A stretch of 64,000 nucleotides of DNA from Brienomyrus brachyistius (Eukaryota; Chordata; Actinopteri; Osteoglossiformes; Mormyridae): NCBI RefSeq assembly GCF_023856365.1, contig NW_026042689.1, positions 56,398 to 120,397 of the forward strand. Reading direction: 5' to 3'. The notes beneath the pieces were generated by a model that saw nothing but the letters and a program-made list of their open reading frames with translations, made no database searches and was not told the DNA's origin. Each line of letters starts with the position of its first letter. Position 1 is the stretch's first letter. The position numbers and the translations under genes were made by a program. Below are positions 12,501-25,670 of this stretch, piece after piece.

Positions 12501-14835
12501 CCTAAGTATCAGCATTCTGGCCCTAAGCATCTTGGGACTCCGCCCCCCTATATATCAGGACTCTGGCCCTATGCATCTTGCAAACTCCGTCCCCCTATAT
12601 GTCAGGATTCTAGCCCTATGCATCTTGGGACTCCGTTCCCGTAAGTATCAGGACTCTGGCCCTATGCATCTTAGGACTCCATCCCCCTATGTGTCAGGAC
12701 TCTGGCCCTATGCATCTTGGGACTTCATCCCCCTATGAGTCAGGACTCTGGCCCCATGCATCTTGGGACTCCATCCCCCTATGTGTCAGGACTCTGGCCC
12801 CATGCACCTTGGGACTCCATACCCCTAAGTATTAGCACTCTGGCCCTTTGCATCTTGCGACTCCATCCCCCTATGTGTCAGCACTCTCTCCCTATGCATC
12901 TTGGGACTCCGTCCCCCTAAGTATCAGCACTCTGGCCCTATGCATCTTGGGACTACGTCCCCCTATGTATCAGCACACTAGCCCTATGCATCTTGGGACT
13001 CTGTCCCCCTAAGTATCAGCACTCTGGCCCTATGCATCTTGGGACTCCGCCCCCCTATGTGTCAGGACCCTGGCCCTAAGAATCTTGGGACTCCGTCCCC
13101 CTAAGTATCAGGACTCTGGCTTTATGCATCTTGGGTCTCCGTCCCCCTATGTGTCAGGACCCTGGCCCTATACATCTTGGGACTCCATCCCCCTAAGTAT
13201 CAGCACTCTGGCCCTATGCATCTTGGGACTCCATCCCCCTAAGTATCAGGACTCTGGCCCTATGCATCTTGGGACTCCGTCCCCCTATGTGTCAGGACTC
13301 TGGCCCCTGCACCTTGGGACTCCATACCCCTAAGTATTAGCACTCTGGCCCTTTGCATCTTGGGACTCCATCCCCCTATATGTCAGGACTCTAGCCCTAG
13401 GCATTTTGGGACTCCATCCCCGTAAGTATCAGGACTCTGGCCCTATGCATCTTGGGACTCCGTCCACTTAACTATCAGCACTCTGGCCCTAGGCATCTTG
13501 GGACTCCGTCCCCCTATGTGTCAGGACTCTGGCCCTATGCATCTTGGGACTCCATCACCCTAAGTATCAAGACTCTGGCCCTATGCATCTTGGGACACCG
13601 TCCCCCTAAGTATCAGCACTCTGTCCCCTATGTATCTTGGCACTCCGTCCCCCTAAGTATCAGGACTCTGGCCCTATGCATCTTGGGACTCCGTCCCCCT
13701 AAGTATCAGCACTCTGGCCCAATGCATCTTGGGACTCCGTGTCCCTAAGTATCAGCAGTCTGGCCCTATGCATCTTGGGACTCCCGTCCCCCTAAGGATC
13801 AGCACTCTGGCCCTATGCATCTTTGGACTTCGTCCCCCTATGTGTCAGGACTCTGGCCCTATGCATCTTGGAACTCCGTCCCCCTATGTGTCAGGACTCT
13901 GGCCCCATGCACCTTGGGACTCCATACCCCTAAGTATTAGCACTCTGGTCCTTTGCATCTTGGGACTCCCATCCCCCTATGTGTCAGCACTCTCTCCCTA
14001 TGCATCTTGGGACTCCGTCCCCCTAAGTATCAGGACTCTGGCCGTATGCATCTTGGGACTCCTTCCCCCCAAGTGTCAGGACTCTGGCCCGATGCATCTT
14101 GGGACTCCATTGCCATTAGTATCAGGACTCTGGCCCTATGCATCTAGGGACTCCATCCCCCTATGTGTCAGGACTCTGGCCCTATGCATCTTGGGACTTC
14201 GTCCCGCTATGTGTCAGGATTCTAGCCCTATGCATCTTGGGACCTCCGTTCCCGTAAGTATCAGCACGCTGGCCCTATGCATCTTGGGACTCCGTTCCCC
14301 TAAGGATCGGCATTCTGGCCCTATGCATCTTTGGACTTCGTCCTCCTATGTGTCAGGACTCTGGCCCTATGCATCTTGGGACTCCGTCCCCCTATGTGTC
14401 AGGACTCTGGCCCCATGCACCTTGGGACTCCATACCCCTAAGTATTAGCACTCTGACCCTTTGCATCTTGGGACTCCATCCCCCTATGTGTCAGCACTCT
14501 CTCCCTATGCATCTTGGGACTCCGTCCCCCTAAGTATCAGGACTCTGGCCCTATGCATCTTGGGACTCCTTCCCCCCTTGTGTCAGGACTCTGGCCCTAT
14601 GCATCTTGGGACTCCGTCCCCCTAAGTATCAGCACTCTGGCCCTATGCATCTTGGGACTCCGTCCCCCTAAGTATCAGCACACAAGCCCTATGCATCTTG
14701 GGACTCCATCCCCCTAAGTATTAGCACTCTGGCCCTATGCATCTTTGGACTCTGTCCCCCTAAGTATCAGCACTCTGGCCCTATGCATATTGGGACTCCG
14801 CCCCCCTATGTGTCAGGACCCTGGCCCTAAGAATC
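12501..14835 (+). repeat. HOR block shared with 49.0-51.0 kb
   Basis: From 12,717 this block corresponds to 49,009 onward at offset 36,292; by 14,348 the offset to 50,636 has fallen to 36,288. The four-base drop reflects four single-base insertions present only here (13.62-14.25 kb). Shared rare variants, such as CATCTAGGGAC near 14,143/50,433 and CAGCACGCTGG near 14,263/50,553, support a direct relation. Its first part, to about 13,460, is also shared with 31.7-32.46 kb, where super-unit 2 then skips the rest. Confidence 0.82.
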
Positions 14836-17800
14836 TTGGGACTCCGTCCCCCTAAGTATCAGGACTCTGGCTTTATGCATCTTGGGTCTCCGTCCCCCTA
14901 TGTGTCAGGACCCTGGCCCTATACATCTTGGGACTCCGTCCCCCTAAGTATCAGCACTCTGGCCCTATGCATCTTCGGACTCCATCCCCCTAAGTATCAG
15001 GACTCTGGCCCTATGCATCTTGGGACTCCGTCCCCCTATGTGTCAAGACTCTGGCCCCTGCACCTTGGGACTCCATACCCCTAAGTATTAGCACTCTGGC
15101 CCTTTGCATCTTGGGACTCCATCCCCCTATATGTCAGGACTCTAGCCCTAGGCATTTTGGGACTCCGTCCCCGTAAGTATCAGGACTCTGGCCCTATGCA
15201 TCTTGGGACTCCGTCCCCTTAACTATCAGCACTCTGGCCCTAGGCATCTTGGGACTCCGTCCCCCTATGTGTCAGGACTCTGGCCCTATGCATCTTGGAC
15301 TCCATCACCCTAAGTATCAAGAATCTGGCCCTATGCATCTTGGGACACCGTCCCCCTAAGTATCAGCACTCTGTCCCTATGTATCTTGGCACTCCGTCCC
15401 CCTAAGTATCAGGACTCTGGCCCTATGCATCTTGGGACTCCGTCCCCCTAAGTATCAGCACTCTGGCCCAATGCATCTTGGGACTCCGTGTCCCTAAGTA
15501 TCAGCACTCTGGCCCTATGCATCTTGGGACTCCGTCCCCCTAAGGATCAGCACTCTGGCCCTATGCATCTTTGGACTTCGTCCCCCTATGTGTCAGGACT
15601 CTGGCCCTATGCATCTTGGAACTCCGTCCCCCTATGTGTCAGGACTCTGGCCCCATGCACCTTGGGACTCCATACCCCTAAGTATTAGCACTCTGGTCCT
15701 TTGCATCTTGGGACTCCATCCCCCTATGTGTCAGCACTCTCTCCCAATGCATCTTGGGACTCCGTCCCCCTAAGTATCAGGACTCTGGCCGTATGCATCT
15801 TGGGACTCCATTGCCATTAGTATCAGGACTCTGGCCCTATGCATCTTGGGACTCCATCCCCCTATGTGTCAGGACTCTGGCCCTATGCATCTTGGGACTT
15901 CGTCCCGCTATGTGTCAGGATTCTAGCCCTATGCATCTTGGGACTCCGTTCCCGTAAGTATCAGCACTCTGGCCCTATGCATCTTGGGACTCCGTTCCCC
16001 TAAGGATCAGCACTCTGGCCCTATGCAATTTTGGACTTCGTCGCCCTATGTGTCAGGACTCTGGCCCTATGCATCGTTGGGACTCCGTCCCCCTATGTGT
16101 CAGGACTCTGGCCCCATGCACCTTGGGACTCCATACCCCTAAGTATCAGCACTCTGGCCCTATGCATCTTGGGACTCCGTCCCCCTAAGTATCAGGACTC
16201 TGGCCGTATGCATCTTGGGACTCCATTGCCATTAGTATCAGGACTCTGGCCCTATGCATCTTGGGACTCCATCCCCCTATGTGTCAGGACTCTGGCCCTA
16301 TGCATCTTGGGACTTCGTCCCGCTATGTGTCAGGATTCTAGCCCTATGCATCTTGGGACTCCGTCCCCCTAAGTATCAGGACTCTGGCTTTATGCATCTT
16401 GGGTCTCCGTCCCCCTATGTGTCAGGACCCTGGCCCTATACATCTTGGGACTCCGTCCCCCTAAGTATCAGCACTCTGGCCCTATGCATCTTCGGACTCC
16501 ATCCCCCTAAGTATCAGGACTCTGGCCCTATGCATCTTGGGACTCCGTCCCCCTATGTGTCAAGACTCTGGCCCCTGCACCTTGGGACTCCATACCCCTA
16601 AGTATTAGCACTCTGACCCTTTGCATCTTGGGACTCCATCCCCCTATATGTCAGGACTCTAGCCCTAGGCATTTTGGGACTCCGTCCCCGTAAGTATCAG
16701 GACTCTGGCCCTATGCATCTTGGGACTCCGTCCCCTTAACTATCAGCACTCTGGCCCTAGGCATCTTGGGACTCCGTCCCCCTATGTGTCAGGACTCTGG
16801 CCCTATGCATCTTGGACTCCATCACCCTAAGTATCAAGAATCTGGCCCTATGCATCTTGGGACACCGTCCCCCTAAGTATCAGCACTCTGTCCCTATGTA
16901 TCTTGGCACTCCGTCCCCCTAAGTATCAGGACTCTGGCCCTATGCATCTTGGGACTCCGTCCCCCTAAGTATCAGCACTCTGGCCCAATGCATCTTGGGA
17001 CTCCGTGTCCCTAAGTATCAGCACTCTGGCCCTATGCATCTTGGGACTCCGTCCCCCTAAGGATCAGCACTCTGGCCCTATGCATCTTTGGACTTCGTCC
17101 CCCTATGTGTCAGGACTCTGGCCCTATGCATCTTGGAACTCCGTCCCCCTATGTGTCAGGACTCTGGCCCCATGCACCTTGGGACTCCATACCCCTAAGT
17201 ATTAGCACTCTGGTCCTTTGCATCTTGGGACTCCATCCCCCTATGTGTCAGCACTCTCTCCCTATGCATCTTGGGACTCCGTCCCCCTAAGTATCAGGAC
17301 TCTGGCCGTATGCATCTTGGGACTCCATTGCCATTAGTATCAGGACTCTGGCCCTATGCATCTTGGGACTCCATCCCCCTATGTGTCAGGACTCTGGCCC
17401 TATGCATCTTGGGACTTCGTCCCGCTATGTGTCAGGATTCTAGCCCTATGCATCTTGGGACTCCGTTCCCGTAAGTATCAGCACTCTGGCCCTATGCATC
17501 TTGGGACTCCGTTCCCCTAAGGATCAGCACTCTGGCCCTATGCAATTTTGGACTTCGTCGCCCTATGTGTCAGGACTCTGGCCCTATGCATCGTTGGGAC
17601 TCCGTTCCCCTATGTGTCAGGACTCTGGCCCCATGCACCTTGGGACTCCATACCCCTAAGTATTAGCACTCTGACCCTTTGCATCTTGGGACTCCTTCCC
17701 CCCTTGTGTCAGGACTCTGGCCCTATGCATCTTGGGACTCCGTCCCCCTAAGTATCAGCACTCTGGCCCTATGCATCTTGGGACTCCGTCCCCCTAAGTA

Positions 17801-17880
17801 TCAGCACACTAGCCCTATGCATCTTGGGACTCCATCCCCCTATGTATTAGCACTCTGGCCCTATGCATCTTTGGACTCTG
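14836..17880 (+). repeat. Tandem duplication with 1,517-bp period
   Basis: The stretch about 14,836-16,140 repeats at about 16,353-17,657, with markers 1,517 apart (15,488 to 17,005; 15,588 to 17,105; 16,031 to 17,548). Both copies share the private variants CATCTTCGGACTCC, GTCAAGACTC and CTTGGACTCC, so the event is recent compared with divergence between super-units. The end of copy 1 (about 16,140-16,350) instead repeats 15,740-15,950, including the GGCCGTATGC and CATTGCCATTAG monomers; this small tract marks the exchange junction. Confidence 0.85.
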
Positions 17881-20800
17881 TCAACCTAAGTATCAGCACT
17901 CTGGCCCTATGCATATTGGGACTCCGCCCCCCTATGTGTCAGGACCCTGGCCCTAAGAATCTTGGGACTCCGTCCCCCTAAGTATCAGGACTCTGGCTTT
18001 ATGCATCTTGGGTCTCCGTCCCCCTATGTGTCAGGACCCTGGCCCTATACATCTAGGGACTCCGTCCCCCTAAGTATCAGCACTCTGGCCTGATGCATCT
18101 TGGGACTCCATCCCCCTAAGTATCAGGACTCTGGCCCAATGCATCTTGGGACTCCATCCCCCTATGTGTCAGGACTCTGGCCCTATGCATCTTGGGACTC
18201 CGTCCGCCTAAGTATCAGGACTCTGGCCCTGTGCATCTTGGGACTCCGTCCCCCTAAGTATCAGGACTCTGGCCCTATGCATCTTGGGAATCCGTCCCCC
18301 TGAGTATCAGCACTCTGGCCCTATGCATCTTGGGACTCCGTCCCCCTAAGTATCAGCATTCTGGCCCTAAGCATCTTGGGACTCCGCCCCCCTATATATC
18401 AGGACTCTGGCCCTATGCCTCTTGGGACTCCGTCCCCCTAAGGATCTGCACTCTGGCCCTATGCATCTTGGGACTTCGTCCCCCTATATTTCAGGACTCT
18501 AGCCCTATGCATTTTGGGACTCCGTCCCCGTAAGTATCAGGACTCTGGCCCTATGCATCTTTGGACTCCGTCCCCTTAAGTATCAGCACTCTGGCCCTAG
18601 GCATCTTGGGACTCCGTCCCCCTATGTGTCAGGACTCTGGCCCTATGCATCTTGGGACTCCGTCCCCCTAAGTTTCTGCACTCTGGCCCTATGCATCTTG
18701 GGATTCCGTCCCCTATGTGTCACCACTCTGGCCTTATTCATCTTGAGACTCCGTCCCCCTAAGTATCAGCACACTGGCCCTATGCGTCTTGGGACTTCGT
18801 CCCCCTATGTGTCAGGACTCTTGCCCAATGCAACTTGGGACTCAATCCCCCTAAGTATTAGCACTCTGGCCCTATGCATCTTTGGACTCCATCCCCCTAA
18901 GTATTAGCGCTCTGGCCCTATGCATCTTTGGACTCTGTCCCCCTAAGTATCAGCACTCTGGCCCTATGCATCTTGGGACTCCGCCCCCCTATGTGTCAGG
19001 ACCCTGGCCCTAAGCATTTTGGGACTCCGTCCCCCTAAGTATAAGGACTCTGGCCCTATGTACCTTAGGACTCCGTCTCCCTATGTGTCAGGACCCTGGT
19101 CCTATACATCTTGGGACTCCGTCCCCCTAAGTATCAGCACTCTGGCCCTATGCATCTTGGGACTCCGTCCTCCTAAGTATCAGGACTCAGGCCCTATGCA
19201 TCTTAGGACTCCATCCCCCTATGTGTCAGGACTCTGGCCCTATGCATCTTGGGACTTCATCCCCCTATGAGTCAGGACTCTGGCCCTATGCAACTTGGGA
19301 CTCCGTCCCCCTAAGTATCAGCACTCTGGCCCTATGCATCTTGGGACTCCATCCCCCTAAGTATTAGCACTCTGGCCCTATGCATCTTGGGACTCCATCC
19401 CCCTAAGTATTAGCACTCTGGCCCTATGCATCTTTGGACTCTGTCCCCCTAAGTATCAGCATTCTGGCCCTATGCATCTTGGGACTCCATCCCCCTATGT
19501 GTCAGGACTCTGGCCCTATGCATTTTGGTACTCCGTCCGCCTAAGTATCAGGACTCTGGCCCTATGCATCTTGGGACTCCGTCCCCTTAAATATCAGGAC
19601 TCTGGCCCTATGCATCTTGGGAATCCGTCCCCCTGAGTATCAGCACTCTGGCCCTATGCATCTTTGGACTTCGTCCCGCTATGTGTCAGGACTCTAGCCC
19701 TATGCATCTTGGGACTCCGTTCCCGTAAGTATCAGCACTCTGGTCCTATGCATCTTGGGACTCCGTTCCCCTATGTGTCAGGACTCTGGCCCTATGCATC
19801 TTGGGACTCCGTCCACCTAAGTATCAGCATTCTGGCCCTAAGCATCTTGGGACTCCGCCGGCCTATATATCAGGACTCTGGCCCTATGCATCTTGGGACT
19901 CCGTTCCCGTAAGTATCAGGACTCTGGCCCTATGCATCTTAGGACTCCATCCCCCTATGTGTCAGGACTCTGGCCCTATGCATCTTGGGACTTCATCCCC
20001 CTATGAGTCAGGACTCTGGCCCCATGCATCTTGGGACTCCGTCACCCTATGTGTCAGGACTCTGGCCCCATGCACCTTGGGACTCCATACCCCTAAGTAT
20101 TAGCACTCTGGCCCTTTGCATCTTGCGACTCCATCCCCCTATGTGTCAGCACTCTCTCCCTATGCATCTTGGGACTCCGTCCCCCTAAGTATCAGCACTC
20201 TGGCCCTATGCATCTTGGGACTACGTCCCCCTAAGTATCAGCACACTAGCCCTATGCATCTTGGGACTCTGTCCCCCTAAGTATCAGCACTCTGGCCCTA
20301 TGCATCTTGGGACTCCGCCCCCCTATGTGTCAGGACCCTGGCCCTAAGAATCTTGGGACTCCGTCCCCCTAAGTATCAGGACTCTGGCTTTATGCATCTT
20401 GGGTCTCCGTCCCCCTATGTGTCAGGACCCTGGCCCTATACATCTTGGGACTCCGTCCCCCTAAGTATCAGCACTCTGGCCCTATGCATCTTCGGACTCC
20501 ATCCCCCTAAGTATCAGGACTCTGGCCCTATGCATCTTGGGACTCCGTCCCCCTATGTGTCAGGACTCTGGCCCCTGCACCTTGGGACTCCATACCCCTA
20601 AGTATTAGCACTCTGGCCCTTTGCATCTTGGGACTCCATCCCCCTATATGTCAGGACTCTAGCCCTAGGCATTTTGGGACTCCATCCCCGTAAGTATCAG
20701 GACTCTGGCCCTATGCATCTTGGGACTCCGTCCCCTTAACTATCAGCACTCTGGCCCTAGGCATCTTGGGACTCCGTCCCCCTATGTGTCAGGACTCTGG

Positions 20801-22940
20801 CCCTATGCATCTTGGGACTCCATCACCCTAAGTATCAAGACTCTGGCCCTATGCATCTTGGGACACCGTCCCCCTAAGTATCAGCACTCTGTCCCTATGT
20901 ATCTTGGCACTCCGTCCCCCTAAGTATCAGGACTCTGGCCCTATGCATCTTGGGACTCCGTCCCCCTAAGTATCAGCACTCTGGCCCAATGCATCTTGGG
21001 ACTCCGTGTCCCTAAGTATCAGCAGTCTGGCCCTATGCATCTTGGGACTCCGTCCCCCTAAGGATCAGCACTCTGGCCCTATGCATCTTTGGACTTCGTC
21101 CCCCTATGTGTCAGGACTCTGGCCCTATGCATCTTGGAACTCCGTCCCCCTATGTGTCAGGACTCTGGCCCCATGCACCTTGGGACTCCATACCCCTAAG
21201 TATTAGCACTCTGGTCCATTGCATCTTGGGACTCCATCCCCCTATGTGTCAGCACTCTCTCCCTATGCATCTTGGGACTCCGTCCCCCTAAGTATCAGGA
21301 CTCTGGCCGTATGCATCTTGGGACTCCTTCCCCCCAAGTGTCAGGACTCTGGCCCGATGCATCTTGGGACTCCATTGCCATTAGTATCAGGACTCTGGCC
21401 CTATGCATCTTGGGACTCCATCCCCCTATGTGTGAGGACTCTGGCCCTATGCATCTTGGGACTTCGTCCCGCTATGTGTCAGGATTCTAGCCCTATGCAT
21501 CTTGGGACTCCGTTCCCGTAAGTATCAGCACTCTGGCCCTATGCATCTTGGGACTCCGTTCCCCTAAGGATCGGCATTCTGGCCCTATGCATCTTTGGAC
21601 TTCGTCCTCCTATGTGTCAGGACTCTGGCCCTATGCATCTTGGGACTCCGTCCCCCTATGTGTCAGGACTCTGGCCCCATGCACCTTGGGACTCCATACC
21701 CCTAAGTATTAGCACTCTGACCCTTTGCATCTTGGGACTCCATCCCCCTATGTGTCAGCACTCTCTCCCTATGCATCTTGGGACTCCGTCCCCCTAAGTA
21801 TCAGGACTCTGGCCCTATGCATCTTGGGACTCCTTCCCCCCTTGTGTCAGGACTCTGGCCCTATGCATCTTGGGACTCCGTCCCCCTAAGTATCAGTACT
21901 CTGGCCCTATGCATCTTGGGACTCCGTCCCCCTAAGTATCAGCACACAAGCCCTATGCATCTTGGGACTCCATCCCCCTAAGTATTAGCACTCTGGCCCT
22001 ATGCATCTATGGACTCTGTCCCCCTAAGTATCAGCACTCTGGCCCTATGCATATTGGGACTCCGCCCCCCTATGTGTCAGGACCCAGGCCCTAAGAATCT
22101 TGGGACTCCGTCCCCCTAAGTATCAGGACTCTGGCTTTATGCATCTTGGGTCTCCGTCCCCCTATGTGTCAGGACCCTGGCCCTATACATCTTGGGACTT
22201 CGTCCCCCTAAGTATCAGCACTCTGGCCTGATGCATCTTGGGACTACATCCCCCTAAGTATCAGGACTCTGGCCCTATGCATCTTGGGACTCCATCCCCC
22301 TATGTGTCAGGACTCTGGCCCTATGCATCTTGGGACTCCGTCCGCCTAAGTATCAGGACTCTGGCCCTATGCATCTTGGGACTCCGTCCCCCTAAGTATC
22401 AGGACTCTGGCCCTATGTATCTTGGGAATCAGTCCCCCTGAGTATCAGCACTCTGGCCCTATGCATCTTGGGACTCCGTCCCCCTAAGTATCAGCATTCT
22501 GGCCCTAAGCATCTTGGGACTCCGCCCCCCTATATATCAGGACTCTGGCCCTATGCCTCATGGGACTCCGTCCCCCTAAGGATCTGCACTCTGGCCCTAT
22601 GCATCTTGGGACTTCGTCCCCCTATATGTCAGGACTCTAGCCCTATGCATTTTGGGACTCCGTCCCCGTAAGTATCAGGACTCTGGCCCTATGCATCTTT
22701 GGACTCCGTCCCCTTAAGTATCAGCACTCTGGCGCTAGGCATCTTGGGACTCCGTCCCCCTATGTGTCAGGACTCTGGCCCTATGCATCTTGGAACTCCG
22801 TCCCCCTAAGTTTCAGCACTCTGGCCCTATGCATCTTGGGATTCCGTCCCCTATGTGTCACCACTCTGGCCTTATTCATCTTGGGACTCCGTCCCCCTAA
22901 GTATCAGCACTCTGGCCCAATGCATCTTGGGACTCCGTGT
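17880..22940 (+). repeat. HOR block shared with 53.05-57.95 kb
   Basis: From about 18,050 to 22,940 this block matches 53,050-57,945 at a near-constant offset of 35,001: 18,100 to 53,101, 18,626 to 53,627, 20,353 to 55,354, 21,006 to 56,007. Shared private variants include ACATCTAGGGAC, GTATAAGGACTC, GGTCCTATGC and GTGTGAGGACTC. The first part, to about 20,130, also matches 34.7-36.78 kb at offset 16,648. The region includes the GTACCTTAGG marker at 19,060. Confidence 0.85.
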
Positions 22941-24680
22941 CCCTAAGTATCAGCACTCTGGCCCTATGCATCTTGGGACTCCGTCCCCCTAAGGATCAGC
23001 ACTCTGGCCCTATGCATCTTTGGACTTCGTCCCCCTATGTGTCAGGACTCTGGCCTTATGCATCTTGGAACTCCGTCCCCCTATGTGTCAGGACTCTGGC
23101 CCCATGCACCTTGGGACTCCATACCCCTAAGTATTAGCACTCTGGTCCTTTGCATCTTGGGACTCCATCCCCCTATGTGTCAGCACTCTCTCCCTATGCA
23201 TCTTGGGACTCCGTCCCCCTAAGTATCAGGACTCTGGCCGTATGCATCTTGGGACTCCATTGCCATTAGTATCAGGACTCTGGCCCTATGCTTCTTGGGA
23301 CTCCATCCCCCTATGTGTCAGGACTCTGGCCCTATGCATCTTGGGACTTCGTCCCGCTATGTGTCAGGATTCTAGCCCTATGCATCTTGGGACTCCGTTC
23401 CCGTAAGTATCAGCACTCTGGCCCTATGCATCTTGGGACTCCGTTCCCCTAAGGATCAGCACTCTGGCCCTATGCAATTTTGGACTTCGTCGCCCTATGT
23501 GTCAGGACTCTGGCCCTATGCATCGTTGGGACTCCGTCCCCCTATGTGTCAGGACTCTGGCCCCATGCACCTTGGGACTCCATACCCCTAAGTATTAGCA
23601 CTCTGACCCTTTGCATCTTGGGACTCCTTCCCCCCTTGTGTCAGGACTCTGGCCCTATGCATCTTGGGACTCCGTCCCCCTAAGTATCAGCACTCTGGCC
23701 CTATGCATGTTGGGACTCCGTCCCCCTAAGTATCAGCACACTAGCCCTATGCATCTTGGGACTCCATCCCCCTAAGTATTAGCACTCTGGCCCTATGCAT
23801 CTTTGGACTCTGTCCCCCTAAGTATCAGCACTCTGGCCCTATGCATATTGGGACTCCGCCCCCCTATGTGTCAGGACCCTGGCCCTAAGAATCTTGGGAC
23901 TCCGTCCCCCTAAGTATCAGGACTCTGGCTTTATGCATCTTGGGTCTCCGTCCCCCTATGTGTCAGGACCCTGGCCCTATACATCTTGGGACTCCGTCCC
24001 CCTAAGTATCAGCACTCTGGCCTGATGCATCTTGGGACTCCATCCCCCTAAGTATCAGGACTCTGGCCCTATGCATCTTGGGACTCCATCCCCCTATGTG
24101 TCAGGACTCTGGCCCTATGCATCTTGGGACTCCGTCCGCCTAAGTATCAGGACTCTGGCCCTGTGCATCTTGGGACTCCGTCCCCCTAAGTATCAGGACT
24201 CTGGCCCTATGCATCTTGGGAATCCGTCCCCCTGAGTATCAGCACTCTGGCCCTGTGCATCTCGGGACTCCGTCCCCCTAAGTATCAGCATTCTGGCCCT
24301 AAGCATCTTGGGACTCCGCCCCCCTATATATCAGGACTCTGGCAATATGCCTTTTGGGACTCCGTCCCCCTAAGGATCTGCACTCTGGCCCTATGCATCT
24401 TGGGACTTCGTCCCCCTATATGTCAGGACTCTAGCCCTATGCATTTTGGGACTCCGTCCCCGTAAGTATCAGGACTCTGGCCCTATGAATCTTTGGACTC
24501 CGTCCCCTTAAGTATCAGCACTCTGGCCCTAGGCATCTTGGGACTCCGTCCCCCTATGTGTCAGGACTCTGGCCCTATGCATCTTGGGACTCCGTCCCCC
24601 TAAGTTTCAGCACTCTGGCCCTATGCATCTTGGGATTCCGTCCCCTATGTGTCACCACTCTGGCCTTATTCATCTTGAGA
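21820..24680 (+). repeat. Direct repeats 1,794 bp apart
   Basis: About 21,820-22,885 reappears at about 23,614-24,680, offset 1,794 = 39 x 46. Examples are the CCTTCCCCCCTTGTG monomer at 21,832/23,626 and marker pair 22,238/24,032. Between them, about 22,886-23,613 carries the CTTGGAACTCC / CATTGCCATTAG / CATCGTTGGG series seen at 8.1-8.8 kb. The same composite reappears at 60.4-63.3 kb in super-unit 3. Confidence 0.8.
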
Positions 24681-25670
24681 CTCCGTCCCCCTTAGTATCA
24701 GCACACTGGCCCTATGCGTCTTGGGACTTCGTCCCCCTATGTGTCAGTACTCTTGCCCAATGCAACTTGGGACTCCATCCCCCTAAGTATTAGCACTCTG
24801 GCCCTATGCATCTTGGGACTCCATCCCCCTAAGTATTAGCGCTCTGGCCCTATGCATCTTTGGACTCTGTCCCCCTAAGTATCAGCACTCTGGCCCTATG
24901 CATCTTGGGACTCCGCCCCCCTATGTGTCAGGACCCTGGCCCTAAGCATTTTGGGACTCCGTCCCCCTAAGTATCAGGACTCTGGCCCTATGTACCTTAG
25001 GACTTTGTCTCCCTATGTGTCAGGACCCTGGTCCTATACATCTTGGGACTCCGTCCCCCTAAGTATCAGCACTCTGGCCCTATGCATCTTGGGACTCCGT
25101 CCTCCTAAGTATCAGGACTCTGGCCCTATGCATCTTAGGACTCCATCCCCCTATGTGTCAGGACTCTGGCCCTATGCATCTTGGGACTTCATCCCCCTAT
25201 GAGTCAGGACTCTGGCCCTATGCAACTTGGGACTCCGTCCCCCTAAGTATCAGCACTCTGGCCCTATGCATCTTGGGACTCCATCCCCCTATGTGTCAGG
25301 ACTCTGGCCCTATGCATCTTGGTACTCCGTCCGCCTAAGTATCAGGACTCTGGCCCTATGCATCTTGGGACTCCGTCCCCTTAAATATCAGGACTCTGGC
25401 CCTATGCATCTTGGGAATCCGTCCCCCTGAGTATCAGCACTCTGGCCCTATGCATCTTTGGACTTCGTCCCGCTATGTGTCAGGACTCTAGCCCTATGCA
25501 TCTTGGGACTCCGTTCCCGTAAGTATCAGCACTCTGGCCCTATGCATCTTGGGACTCCGTCCCCCTATATGTCAGGATTCTAGCCCTATGCATCTTGGGA
25601 CTCCGTTCCCGTAAGTATCAGGACTCTGGCCCTATGCATCTTAGGACTCCATCCCCCTATGTGTCAGGAC
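24680..25670 (+). repeat. HOR segment containing the GTACCTTAGG marker
   Basis: This segment carries TTGCCCAATGCAAC near 24,754, the GTACCTTAGG marker at 24,992 followed by the private TTGTCTCC variant, then the TTCATCCCCCTATGAGTCAG monomer. It matches 63,320-64,000 at offset 38,636. It is shorter than its relatives at 19.0-19.9 and 30.7-31.5 kb, because the CCATCCCCCTAAG doublet is missing after 25,250. Confidence 0.8.

Noticed and set aside
13729..14448. 239-codon open reading frame, the longest in the window
   Set aside because: It consists only of satellite monomers. It is long because single-C insertions inside it change frame and so bypass the usual stop codons. It shows no start context, no domain other than the 46-residue satellite pattern, and no conserved counterpart at 50.0-50.7 kb.
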